From assembly GCA_947646735.1 (NCBI GenBank), contig CANTFK010000208.1, positions 1 through 64,000 of the forward strand: 64,000 nt of DNA, written 5' to 3'. Below, piece by piece: positions 49,024 to 59,683 of this stretch. The position numbers were made by a program, and so were the translations under genes. Under the pieces are notes generated by a model. That model saw only the letters and a list, made by a program, of their open reading frames with translations. It had not been told where the DNA came from and did not search any database. This stretch comes from Peronospora farinosa. Lineage: Eukaryota; Oomycota; Peronosporomycetes; Peronosporales; Peronosporaceae. Each line of letters begins with the position of its first letter. Within the stretch, counting starts at the first letter, position 1.

Positions 49024-52000
49024 ATGGTCCGACCGAAGCGTAAACGAGCGTCCTGTCACATTGGACGGGAATCCCGGTTAATGGATCCGTATTTACTCAA
49101 GATGTCGCCCTGTCAGTTTACTGACCATCACCGGAGACAGCGTGACAAGAGCACGGGCGTAGTGCGCAATTGTGTGGACAACCCCAACTGTCTCTACGGA
49201 TTAGGAGAGTATCAAAAGGGCGTGTGGCAGGGAAAGCGGTTTATCCGGCGGGTCTTTGGCGAAGATCCACGAGATCGGCAACGGGAATTGGTCGCTCATG
49301 GGACCCCTAAACCTTGTGGATTACGTAATCTAGGAGCCACTTGTTACTTGAACAGCATGTTGCAGTGCTTGTTTGTTAATTTTGCATTTCGTCAGGCCGT
49401 GTACGAATGGGAACCAAAGGTGCACTTTCGAAACCAACAAGAGGCTCGACAGATGAAAGCACTACAGAAACTATTTGCTCAAATGCAAATGGGAAATGAA
49501 AGCTACTATGATCCTACAGAGTTTGCATCGACGTTGTTATTAAATAACGTCATGCAGCAAGATGCACAGGTGCATTTCAATTGATGACTTTTTGTTTTTA
49601 TAGGCAGAATGAGTTGGGCAAAATACCATGTGCTCACAATGCTAATGTTTGTTTGCTATTGTGCTACAGGAATTCAGCAAGTTATTATTGGCACACTTAC
49701 GCACGATATTTCGACAGTCGAGGTTTTCCAGTCATTGGGATTTGGTGGACAGGATCTTCCAGGGACAGATTAATTATGTAACCAAGTGCTTGAGATGCAA
49801 GAACAAATCGATGAGATCGTCTTCTTACTACGAGATCTCACTTAATATTAAGGGACACAAGAGTGTGGATGACTGCATCAAATCCTATCTAGCGGCTGAG
49901 GTACTGGAAGGAGAGAACAAGTACTTTTGCGAGCATTGTAATACCAAACAGTGTGCGGAGCGCTTTTTTGAGCTAGAGCCGCGAGCGCTGCCGGCAACTT
50001 TGATGGTACAACTTATGCGATTTGTTTACGATGTGAATGCTGGACGGAAGAAAAAGTTGACGGTGCGTGCGGGGTTTCATGCTGTAATTATCAATAAAGA
50101 GATTGTCTATAGGAAATCATACTTACTTGTTTACAAAACTTGTTTGCAGGATGTCATTGAGATAAATGAGACATTAAACATGACCGAGTTGCTGCGTCGC
50201 AGTGGTCACGCGGAGGCGTTTGACGAAGCTGACGATACTGTGTACCGGTTACAGGGCTACTTAAACCACCGTGGAAAGAGTGCGCATGTGGGACACTACA
50301 CTGCTTCTGTAGCATTACCAAAACCACGGATGCCTGGTTGTGGAGATGATCCGGCATTGAGGTGGTTTGAATTTGACGATGCAATAGTGAGTGATATGGC
50401 CATGTCGGAGGCAACAACAGAGCGCATGTACGGCCAAATAATCCGCTCGCGCGATATATACATGCTTATGTACGTTCGAGATGATAAAGTGAGCGGTGGC
50501 ACAACTGGCACCGATTCCAACTGCAACGTTGCTACAAAAAGGATCCCGCAGCCTTCAGAAATTTGTCTTAAAGAAGTGGAGGCACTCAATACGGCTTTTG
50601 ATGCTGAGGTACGAGAGTACGTCAGTAAAGTGAATGGCGTGGAGACCCGTATCCAGGAACGACTTGACGCATATAAACACTTTTTCGAGAAAAACTGTCC
50701 GTATCCAGATTCGTCTGCCCCCTATTTCTACTGGGTGGACACAGAATGGTTGCGTCACTGGGTGACAGGTGAGGAAAATGATAGCTCGGCCAGTACGTCG
50801 TCACTTTTGTCAAGCATCACAGGGGTGGCGTCTGATACCAAATCATTGTCAAACGGAAAAGTGTCAAATGTGAATGCGGATGATAAATCGGGAGGCCGCA
50901 ATGTGGACGATGATAACTACAGGATAGTTGATCTGACTGATGTGGATGATGTAAAAGCAAATGGACATGCGAATGATGTAAAAACAAATGGAAATGCAAA
51001 TGAAAGTCGAGATTCTACAACTCAAAGTGAACGCGCAGGAGACGAAAAGATGAGTCGAGCACATTACGATGATGGTGACGCGCAAAGTATCGTTGGAATG
51101 CCGTCATCAGGCTCGCTTCTTCCGCTTACTTCAGGTGCAGATGCTGAAACTAAAACGTTTAGGGATATTGGGTTGCGTTATGACGAAATACCTTTTACGA
51201 AGCCAATGGATGTTGTACCTTTTAGCTGTGCGCACTCAAGTGATCTCGACATTGAGACGTATGATCTTAAGAAGGAGCTTAAACCTATTCTTTGTTTTGC
51301 GCCAGAAAATGCGAATAGGCTGAAGCGAGTATCTGCAAAGTTGTTTGCATACTTGAATGAGAACTGTGACGTTGACTCAAAGGATGGTATGCCGGCTCTA
51401 GGTAGTCGCGCGCAAATGAGAGTATTTGAAGCACCCACTTATCGCTGTACCGTCTGCGAAAAAGACTTTTGCAACAAACTCCTGAATGATGTCGAGCGCT
51501 TGAAAGAAGTTGATATGGAGCTTGGACTGCTGACCGGCACCCCCGCAAGTGTGGCAGCGGCGGTTGCTGCTGGTAATTGTTTTTTGATGAGCCGGGCATG
51601 GATCAAAACCTACAAATATTACCTTCAGGTATTGCATAAGGAGCTTTTACACGCAGCTGGTACAAGCAAGAGAGGAAGAAAATCACTTACTTGCATGAAG
51701 CTTAACAATTTTTTCGTAACTTTGAAAGATGAAAACTGTAATGGCAGTGACACCCCAAATGCACATTACGACGTACAGGAAGTGTGGCAAAAGCCTATCA
51801 ACGAAGATATAACATGTCTCCACGGCAATCTTACGTTGGAAAAGCGAGCATATCGGCCCGTATCAGCTCAGACATGGTCGTACTTTAGCGCCAAATTTCC
51901 ATATCGGGCCGAGTACGCTGAGTCGATAACAGACCCATGCCGCCGATGTCAGGGCGACGATATGGCTAGCAAGGTGTGCATCCAAATTGAGCGCAATGTG

Positions 52001-53310
52001 CGTAATGATGTTTTGTCAGATGCTGCTTTGGCGTCTTTGTATCGTCGGAAACCTAGGAATGACGCCATGCGACTTAATGATGTCTTCGAGTTGCCCGCTG
52101 CACAGCGCAGCAGTGGGTTAGAGAAGGCGTCTTCGTTGACTGTACCAGACGCAACGAGAGTTCCACGGCGAATGTTTTTGGTGTCTCGTCGCTGGTTAAC
52201 GCAGTGGAGAGAGTATATTCGCAACGTGGAGGAAGATTCGCCGTTGTCTTTAACGATATCGTCTGCATTGTGTGCGCATCAAAAGTTGGTACTGCCTTCA
52301 TCATTGTTGACATCGCAGAAGGGACGACTCATTGACGTAAGCTCATTAGAAGTGGAGTTTGTATCTCTAGACGAGATGAAGGCTCTCGCTGAACGTTATG
52401 GCGACCCAGAGACGCCATTTTATTACGGCCTTCTCGTTGCTAATAGCATGTCGAAGTCTGATGAAGAAGAGTCGCAAGTGGTTTGGCGAAAGTGCTCATT
52501 ATCCTCTTTGAAGTTTGGAAACGAGCAAGTTGTTAACAGCCAAGGCTGCCCTGACAATATCGTGCCCTTGATTTGTCAGGATGCAAACAACGAGAGCGTC
52601 ATCTGCGCAGAATGTCAGGCGAGTTCAGACCGAAGATACCGTGATGAGCTCGAGAATTTTTCGAATCGCGTAGTTAATATCCAGCAGCTGAACGACGATC
52701 AAGTTATTCCAACAAGTGATTACATGACGTCAGATGCGAACACTTCAGGTCGACGACGCTCTCGACGAAGTCGCCCAGGTTCAGCAAGCACGTGGCCAAT
52801 TGCAGCTCATGCCACAGATACGGTGTACATGTTGAAAGCAAAGATCTATGCAGCAATTGATGCACTACCTATACGACAACGCCTGTACTACAAGGGCGAG
52901 GTACTGGAGGATTACCGGACGCTCAAACAATGCGGGTACGTTGCATGCAACACGTTTCAAAAGTGTTGCAACTGACTTTGTTTTTGTCATTTTGTGTCAT
53001 TAGGATCAAAGCGGGAGACGCCGTTTTCTTGCGGTTATCGGAAGATAATGCCGACGACCTTGTGATGGACGAAAGTTTGGAACGGGAGGTCGGTTTTGTG
53101 GACTCGGTCTTTCACTCGCATCCTTTGGTCAGCAGGTCTGCCATGACATTAAATGTACTTCCAGATACCAGTCGAGATCAAGCTCTTGCTATGGCTATAG
53201 CAAGCAGTCATGAAAGTCAAGTGTGGGTGTGTCCTGTTTGCACGTTTGTCAATGAGGACACCAAGTGCGAGATGTGCTCGACGACAAAAGATGATACTAT
53301 CCCTTGTTGA
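49024..53310 (+). CDS. USP48-type ubiquitin carboxyl-terminal hydrolase
   Basis: Four exons: 49024-49569, 49670-50062, 50150-52935 and 53004-53310; 1343 aa, longer than animal USP48 (~1035). Cys box 'LRNLGATCYLNSMLQCLF' near 100-117 (catalytic Cys in GATCYLNS); 'MQQDAQEFSKLLL' is restored by intron 1; zinc ribbon 'CLRCKNKS ... CEHCNTKQC'; His box 'VGHYTASV' near 361; then 'WFEFDDAIV'. C-terminal to this are three DUSP-like repeats ('WVDTEWLRHWV', 'MSRAWIKTYKYYL', 'VSRRWLTQWREYI'), a ubiquitin-like domain ending 'LKQCGIKAGDAVFLRL', and a RanBP2-type zinc finger 'WVCPVCTFVNEDTKCEMC' near the end. It should cleave ubiquitin from substrates, probably in the nucleus. Intron 2 (87 nt) is stop-free and in frame, so it could be retained. 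Confidence 0.92.
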
Positions 53311-53446
53311 AAATTGACAATTGGAAAACGTCCAATATTTGTTTTGTGACATTGTCTATACCTATCGTGTGGGCCACACTAAATTAGTTTTGAACTTTTT
53401 AACGACTGGCCCAGCGCATTTTGGACATTCTTGACCAAAATCAAAT

Positions 53447-54512
53447 ATGATGACGATACATCGGAACGACGATGAGCTCGAAATGAACTGGACGGCAATG
53501 GCCGTTGATGTCTCGGATAAAGAGACTGCCTTTTCTGCCAACAGCGAGGATGATTTCGAGGAGGAAGTTGAATTAGAATTGGCCTCTGGAGTCAAACGCA
53601 GTCGTGAGACGGATGTCAAAATGGACACTGAGGATGACAATTTTGTCAAAAAAGAAAAGATTGTGCGTTTTATGAAATTGACACTATTTTCTTGTTAGAA
53701 TTGATATTGATAATGGTATATGTTGTTGCAGGTAAAGGGTCCAGTTTCCAATGGCAAGGGACTGCATCGGATGAAAGTGTCGGAGCATTTCAAAATTGTA
53801 AACGACATGTACATGAAGCATCGAGGTGGACTAATGACGTCACTGGAGTTAGCAGACGGACTAAATGGTGAGAAATTATGGTCGTGATATGTGCTGAAAT
53901 GATAGTGCAGTCACTGATAGAGATTTTGTGGTTGTCTAGAATCGCATTTTTTGGTACCGGCAGGTTTAGGCAAACACAAACTTGAGCTGCTGCCATCGTA
54001 CATTCACCATTTGCTTCCTACGTACAAGAGAGATTTTTTGGGCAAGGGTATGCGTCGCGATAAAAGTCCGGTCTTCCTTATCCTTTGTTCATCTGCGCTA
54101 CGCTGTGTCGAGCTAATCAAGTAAGTAGTTGAGGAGAAAAAGGTCTGCTGTTGGTGATTAACACATGTTTTTCTTCTTCTACTTGTCGTTCAGACACTTG
54201 ACGTCATTCAAGTGTCGTGTCGCAAAACTCTTTGGCAAGCATCTAAAGGCAGACAAACAAGCGAAACAGCTCACAGATAACTATTTTCCGATCGCTGTGG
54301 GCACACCTGCTCGTGTCAAAAAGCTGATGGAGATGGGGGCATTATCGATGAAGTTTACAAAACGTTTGATCTTCGACATGGAAAAGGACAAGAAACAGCT
54401 TACTCTTTTGGACTTGAAAGACACAGCCACTGAGATGATGGACCTCCTTCAGTTTCAATTTCTTCCACAGCTTAACAAGGAAGACAGTGACATGAAGATC
54501 GTGTTATTCTAA
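53447..54512 (+). CDS. Cms1-like nucleolar ribosome-biogenesis protein
   Basis: Four exons: 53447-53662, 53732-53867, 53940-54120 and 54194-54512; 283 aa, the usual size for the Cms1 family. An acidic N-terminus (DELEMNWTAM..., then EDDFEEEVELELAS) is followed by a helicase-like core without a Walker ATPase site: 'FLVPAGLGKHKLELLPSYI', 'VFLILCSSALRCVELIK', 'CRVAKLFGKHLKADKQAK', 'IAVGTPARVKKLMEMGAL' and 'KRLIFDMEKDKKQLTLLD'. Yeast Cms1 is a small-subunit processome component. Introns are 69-73 nt with GTGCGT, GTGAGA and GTAAGT donors. The gene follows USP48 by 136 bp on the same strand. Confidence 0.9.
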
Positions 54513-55215
54513 TTGTATACTACCGCGGTAGCTAGACATTTAATCTGATGAACAATGCTTTGTTCACCATCAGCGGGACCTGTATCGAGTAATCTGTCGT
54601 CAAAAATCCGTCATACCTGAAGCTTCGAAATTTTTGAGTCCCCACCGGGTGTAAGAGTCAAGATGTCTTCATGATATTGGAGTAGGTCCGACCTGGTATG
54701 GCACAAGGCTCTTCAGAGATTTTTCGCGGTGCTATTTGACGATCATCCAGTCTTCATGCTTCGATGCAATCCACTCGCTGATTTCAGCTTTGATTCTCGG
54801 TTATGAAGCTGTCGTAGTAGTGTTAATTGTGTGCAGACTATATGTGATACGTGCCACGGAGCTATGTGAAGAATCTCCGACGAGATTGAACCCATGAATG
54901 GTTTGTCATTTCAACGGCAGTATTACGGTCTAGAAGAGCATGTAGTCTCCAGTTCTCCTTCAAGGTGAATTGCATACGCGTCGTGAACATCCCGATAGAG
55001 CCCAAAATGTTTCTCAATGGTCAAAACTTGACTGTCATACTGTCCAAAAGAAAATCACATCGTCATCACATCAACACTATAACACAAATGCCGACCCAAA
55101 AAGGTTTATTTTTCCATTTACTTTGTCGCACGCGACAAATGACGTTCGCTTACATCCTAGTACTACTCCAAAAAAAAGAACTGGATTAAAACCTAGCGTC
55201 GGAAGAGTCCTCCTC

Positions 55216-55839
55216 CTAGTTGTTTTTGTCATCGTCATCGTCGTCGTCGTCGTCCGGGTCGTCGTCGTCGTCGTCCGGGTCGTCGTCGTCGTCGTCCGGG
55301 TCGTCGCCATAGCCTTTTTCTAGTTTTTTCGCACACTTTGTATCAACCCACAGGCCACCTAAAGCATCAATCTCATCACCTGCTCTTCCATGGAAACCAA
55401 TCAAATAAATCCCGTCACCAGGAAATTCTTCATTAGTGTCTTTGTCTTTACGGTGAGCGTCTTTTATACCGGCGGTAACTGATGGTCCCTCATTGAATGT
55501 AAACTCCACATAGAAGACTCTTGTGCGATCGTTATGCTTAGCCCTGTGGACTGTCATCCCAATGATTTTCCGGCCACCAAAGTCATGTGAATGCAGTTCT
55601 CCACCAGAACCGCCATGAAGTGGCATTTCAGTGTTGCCGATCTTGATACCAATAGCATCAAGTCGTTTTGATGCACGAACAATGATGCCAGTGGTATTTG
55701 TAGTGTGATCCACCTTATCTTCAAAAAGGTCACCATGGTCACCACCAAAGAAGTTGGTTCTTCTTACACATTCAGGATCGTGAGGGCTGCCAGAGACTAG
55801 CGCTAGCGCTGCAAAGACTTGGAAAAACAATCGCACCAT
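55216..55839 (-). CDS. Secreted jacalin-like lectin, diverged paralogue
   Basis: 207 aa from ATG 55839; the in-frame GTG further upstream is rejected. Signal peptide 1-18 (MVRLFFQVFAALALVSGS) is nearly the same as in the array lectins. The jacalin-like domain, ~24-169, keeps 'RLDAIGIKIG', the GGSGG loop, 'KIIGMTVHRA', 'YLIGFHGRAGDEIDALGGLW' and the bracketing Cys24/Cys169. The NTT sequon is conserved. The tail is much longer: blocks of six or more Asp separated by Pro (DDPDDDDDDPDDDDDDP...), encoded by a GC-rich minisatellite at about 55219-55310. Single exon. Confidence 0.87.
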   Translation of the reverse strand: MVRLFFQVFAALALVSGSPHDPECVRRTNFFGGDHGDLFEDKVDHTTNTTGIIVRASKRLDAIGIKIGNTEMPLHGGSGGELHSHDFGGRKIIGMTVHRAKHNDRTRVFYVEFTFNEGPSVTAGIKDAHRKDKDTNEEFPGDGIYLIGFHGRAGDEIDALGGLWVDTKCAKKLEKGYGDDPDDDDDDPDDDDDDPDDDDDDDDDKNN

Positions 55840-55891
55840 CGCACCGGTTGCCTGACTATTGTTCTGACGAGATACTTGTGTTGTTGAGCGC

Positions 55892-55905
55892 GAATTGGAG
55901 AATGA
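55892..55905 (-). promoter_or_regulatory. Initiator-like core promoter of the lectin paralogue
   Basis: TCATTCTCCAATTC on the minus strand matches the oomycete Inr core except the last base. It sits 52 bp before the ATG, the same place as in the array copies. Flanking bases ('ctcaacaacacaagt') are also conserved. Confidence 0.6.
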
Positions 55906-55991
55906 GGTACTCAAATGAAGACCAGGTCCCGGGAGTTTATCGACCTTGCAAAATATATATCCAGCCTCTTGCACCTTTACCTTACCATCTC

Positions 55992-56838
55992 ATGATTATC
56001 TTATGCTGGGGCCTAAGAGCATAAAATGATATGGATCCTAACGTCTTTCCGCTCGTACAGAGCAGTGTTAGAATTCCCGAACGAAGAGAAGAAATCAAAT
56101 CCCAATTTTTATCTATGCGCATCTTCTGCACTGTAACCTATATATGTACAAAAGAACTTGTCTAACATGATACTACCTTACTAAATAACCTGTCTAAGCT
56201 GGGGGGCTTAAAAATAAAAAACCTACAGAAGAACTTTCGAGATTGCTTCTTTTCAAGCATGAATTATTTGGATAGAAATATTTGTAGGTTTTTCTATAAG
56301 AGCTAATATATTTTACATTGACTTTCTCGTTCACAGTTACCCCTCTGTAAGTGATTAAACAATAATGACTTTCGGGAGGGCGTTACCCTAACCTGACCAG
56401 GATATGCTTTTTATCACAACCACAAAAAGATGATGAAATGGTGCTGATTAGTTTTTCTGTGGGTGAAAATTCAAGAAATATTAGAGTTTCACATTGAGGC
56501 GTACTCTATACAGTCGAACCTGGCCAAACGGATACGTTCTGAGCTACAAGGTTATATCAGCTAACAAAGGCTATCAGCTAAACGAGCTCTATATTTACTA
56601 TATGGACGCTCTCGAAACTAAACTTATTAGCAGCTTAGACAGGTTATTTAGTAAGGTAGTATCATGTTAGACAAGTTCTTTTGTACATATATAGGTTACA
56701 GTGCAGAAGATGCGCATAGATAAAAATTGGGATTTGATTTCTTCTCTTCGTTCGGGAATTCTAACACTGCTCTGTACGAGCGGAAAGACGTTAGGGTTCA
56801 ATCATTTTATGCTCTTAGGCCCCAGCATAAGATAATCA
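55992..56838. repeat. ~207 bp inverted repeat carrying lectin-promoter sequence
   Basis: 55992-56200 ('atgattatcttatgctgggg' to 'gtctaagct') reappears inverted at 56631-56838, with a ~430 bp spacer. The left arm is the upstream region of the lectin paralogue, so its promoter has been copied in mirror orientation. No coding potential is visible in the spacer. Confidence 0.85.
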
Positions 56839-57125
56839 TCTCCGACTATACTAAGAACAGTATAGTCTACCTACAGTGATGACAGTGTAAGCAGTTTTTT
56901 CGATATCTCTTACACAAAGAGACAGAGAAGCTAAACAACGACACAAACGCTTAGTTGTAGCGATATATAAGAACTGTTTTAATATAGTATAAGTATCTTA
57001 CAAAACTGATCTTATATAACTTTACTTTAACCATGTTAAACTACAAATATGTATGTTGCCTTTATGACCTCCATTCATTGCGCGCGTCCATCGGTCATTG
57101 GCAGGCCACTTATATATTGGAGTTT
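56201..57125. repeat. Left arm of a ~925 bp inverted repeat
   Basis: Starts GGGGGGCTTAAAAATAAAAAA and ends at 'tatattggagttt'. Its reverse complement is found almost unchanged at 58147-59072. The arm contains the lectin-promoter mirror copy (56631-56838) and 'tacagtcgaacctggcc' at 56510, which resembles a pogo/Tc1-mariner end. No gene. Confidence 0.92.
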
Positions 57126-57126
57126 G

Positions 57127-57569
57127 CCACATCTGCTAGTGGTGTCGTCCACTCTAAACAGTGTTGGTCACATCAGCAGGTGAGTTTTCGTCCTAAACAG
57201 ACATGAGCTAGCATGATGCTTGCTCAGGCCTTTAACGGATGCTTTTGCGGCATACGTCGGTTTGGACGGGTCTCCTCTCCCTCTACACACCTCTGACTTG
57301 CCGCTCTTACCCCCAGCCCGCCAGCCAAGTCCACAGTTTCAAAGTCCAGGCATCTCCGCTTAGGTATGATCACGTAATTCTTTTTTTTCCTGGTGCAAGC
57401 AACAAGAGACCCATTCTGGGGAGGACCTGTTGAATATATCGACATATAAGACATATAAGGAATCCAAGCATAAAACTTACCGCTGGACACCGCCGTCGAT
57501 TGGCCCCAGACCTGCACCTCCTTCGCCTGTGTGCACAGGATCGTGCAGCCTGGATGGCTTTCAGCGCGC
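57127..57569 (+). repeat. Direct repeat D, copy 1
   Basis: Starts 'ccacatctgctagtgg' and is repeated directly at 59073-59458, then resumes at 63946 after copia 2. The copies differ by a 2 bp indel near 57243 and a few bases. Open frames here are short and have no recognisable product. The copy extends at least to 57569, the limit of comparison at the window edge. Confidence 0.9.
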
Positions 57570-57676
57570 CGCTTACTGGACCCTGGCGAGAGTAGAAAGA
57601 ATTGTAGAGAATGAGAGATAATCCGACGCATGCGGAAGTTGAGTTGCTTTGGTGGCAAGACGGCTCGCGTAACGCG

Positions 57677-57678
<2 letters not shown>

Positions 57679-57708
<30 letters not shown>

Positions 57709-57786
57709 CATACATACATACATACATACATACATACATACATACATACATACATACATACATACATACATACATACATACATACA

Positions 57787-57819
<33 letters not shown>

Positions 57820-57859
57820 GCATACATACATACATACATACATACATACATACATACAT
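57679..57859 (+). repeat. (TACA)n microsatellite
   Basis: About 180 bp of perfect TACA tetranucleotides with one interruption (atatatgc, near 57814). It produces artificial open frames of Tyr/Val/Cys/Met or His/Thr/Tyr/Ile on both strands, which are not genes. It lies in the loop between the two arms of the large inverted repeat. Confidence 0.98.
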
Positions 57860-58146
57860 TGAGTTCTAATAAGAATATTATTAGAACTAATAACACTCGA
57901 CAATATTATCTTTTCTTGTTAGATTGTCCTTAAAGTTTAAGGTGCCTTCTAATTGGCTGATATAGGCCATTATACCAACCAACGCGCTGACCAATTGACC
58001 AGACCACTCTAATAGTGAATTTCTCCAACTATGAAGCTAGTGGAGACATAGTTTGGGTAAATGATAATTTCAAAGAGTCCGAAACGCACTCTACATAGTG
58101 GCGCCATACAAAAATTAAATGTGGCTAAAAGTGGCGTTTGGGGGTC
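57860..58146. other. Unique spacer between microsatellite and right arm
   Basis: About 290 bp of AT-rich sequence with no gene. It opens with a small palindrome, 'gttctaataagaatattattagaac' region at 57862-57886, and otherwise shows no repeat. Confidence 0.6.
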
Positions 58147-59072
58147 AAACTCCAATATATAAGTGGCCTGCCAATGACCGATGGACGCGCGCAATGAATG
58201 GAGGTCATAAAGGCAACATACATATTTGTAGTTTAACATGGTTAAAGTAAAGTTATATAAGATCGGTTTTGTAAGATACTTATACTATATTAAAACAGTT
58301 CTTATATATCGCTACAACTAAGCGTTTGTGTCGTTGTTTAGCTTCTCTGTCTCTTTGTGTAAGAGATATCGAAAAAACTGCTTACACTGTCATCACTGTA
58401 GGTAGACTATACTGTTCTTAGTATAGTCGGAGATGATTATCTTATGCTGGGGCCTAAGAGCATAAAATGATTGAACCCTAACGTCTTTCCGCTCGTACAG
58501 AGCAGTGTTAGAATTCCCGAACGAAGAGAAGAAATCAAATCCCAATTTTTATCTATGCGCATCTTCTGCACTGTAACCTATATATGTACAAAAGAACTTG
58601 TCTAACATGATACTACCTTACTAAATAACCTGTCTAAGCTGCTAATAAGTTTAGTTTCGAGAGCGTCCATATAGTAAATATAGAGCTCGTTTAGCTGATA
58701 GCCTTTGTTAGCTGATATAACCTTGTAGCTCAGAACGTATCCGTTTGGCCAGGTTCGACTGTATAGAGTACGCCTCAATGTGAAACTCTAATATTTCTTG
58801 AATTTTCACCCACAGAAAAACTAATCAGCACCATCTCATCATCTTTTTGTGGTTGTGATAAAAAGCATATCCTGGTCAGGTTAGGGTAACGCCCTCCCGA
58901 AAGTCATTATTGTTTAATCACTTACAGAGGGGTAACTGTGAACGAGAAAGTCAATGTAAAATATATTAGCTCTTATAGAAAAACCTACAAATATTTCTAT
59001 CCAAATAATTCATGCTTGAAAAGAAGCAATCTCGAAAGTTCTTCTGTAGGTTTTTTATTTTTAAGCCCCCCC
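58147..59072. repeat. Right arm of the ~925 bp inverted repeat
   Basis: Reverse complement of 56201-57125 with only a few differences, ending in a C-run that joins direct repeat D copy 2. The near identity of the arms implies a recent origin or arm-to-arm conversion. Confidence 0.92.
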
Positions 59073-59458
59073 CCACATCTGCTAGTGGTGTCGTCCACTC
59101 TAAACAGTGTTGGTCACATCAGCAGGTGAGTTTTCGTCCTAAACAGACATGAGCTAGCATGATGCTTGCTCAGGCCTTTAACGGATGCTTGCGGCATACG
59201 TCGGTTTGGACGGGTCTCCTCTCCCTCTACACACCTCTGACTTGCCGCTCTTACCCCCAGCCCGCCAGCCAAGTCCACAGTTTCAAAGTCCAGGCATCTC
59301 CGCTTAGGTATGATCACGTAATTCTTTTTTTTCCTGGTGCAAGCAACAAGAGACCCATTCTGGGGAGGACCTGTTGAATATATCGACATATAAGACATAT
59401 AAGGAATCCAAGCATAAAACCTACCGCTGGACACCGCCGTCGATTGGCCCCAGACCTG
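59073..59458 (+). repeat. Direct repeat D, copy 2, first part
   Basis: Matches 57127-57514 and ends exactly at the acctg target duplication of copia 2. The second part resumes at 63941-64000. Confidence 0.92.
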
Positions 59459-59683
59459 TAAAGATCTTGGATAGGTTGGAAGTGCTTGATTGTTTTAATG
59501 CAAAACGCAAAGTGATTCATTTGGTCCTTAGTTCGCTTACGCTACTCTAAGCCTAATGTTTACCCTCTGGATACACTCTACTTGATCCAAACTTCAACTG
59601 CATCCAATCACCGAACTTCAACTGCATCCAATCACTGGAATGACGATAGTATCGCAGCTGGTCGAGGAGTCATATTGACAACA
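59459..59683 (-). repeat. 3' LTR of copia 2
   Basis: 225 bp; in element orientation it runs TGTTGTCAATATG...AAGATCTTTA, ending in TA rather than CA. It contains a 17 bp duplicated motif (aacttcaactgcatccaatcac twice near 59597-59637). It encodes the last residues and the stop codon of Gag-Pol. Confidence 0.95.

Larger units (their letters stand above)
54600..56200 (-). repeat. Diverged inverted copy of the lectin block of the array unit
   Basis: Read on the minus strand, this region is collinear with array unit positions ~2800-4200: an 'ataaaattgggat'-like stretch, 'ccccagcat..ataatc', 'cgggacctggtcttcattt', the lectin gene, the 3' UTR 'tactaggatgta' ... 'gcgtgcgacaaagtaaatg', and downstream matches to units 3900-4200. 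Identity is clearly lower than among array units. Bases 54513-55215 contain no other gene. Confidence 0.85.

Noticed and set aside
57224..57903. Long frames rich in Tyr-Val-Cys-Met or Tyr-Ile-His-Thr
   Set aside because: They are translations of the (TACA)n microsatellite on both strands.
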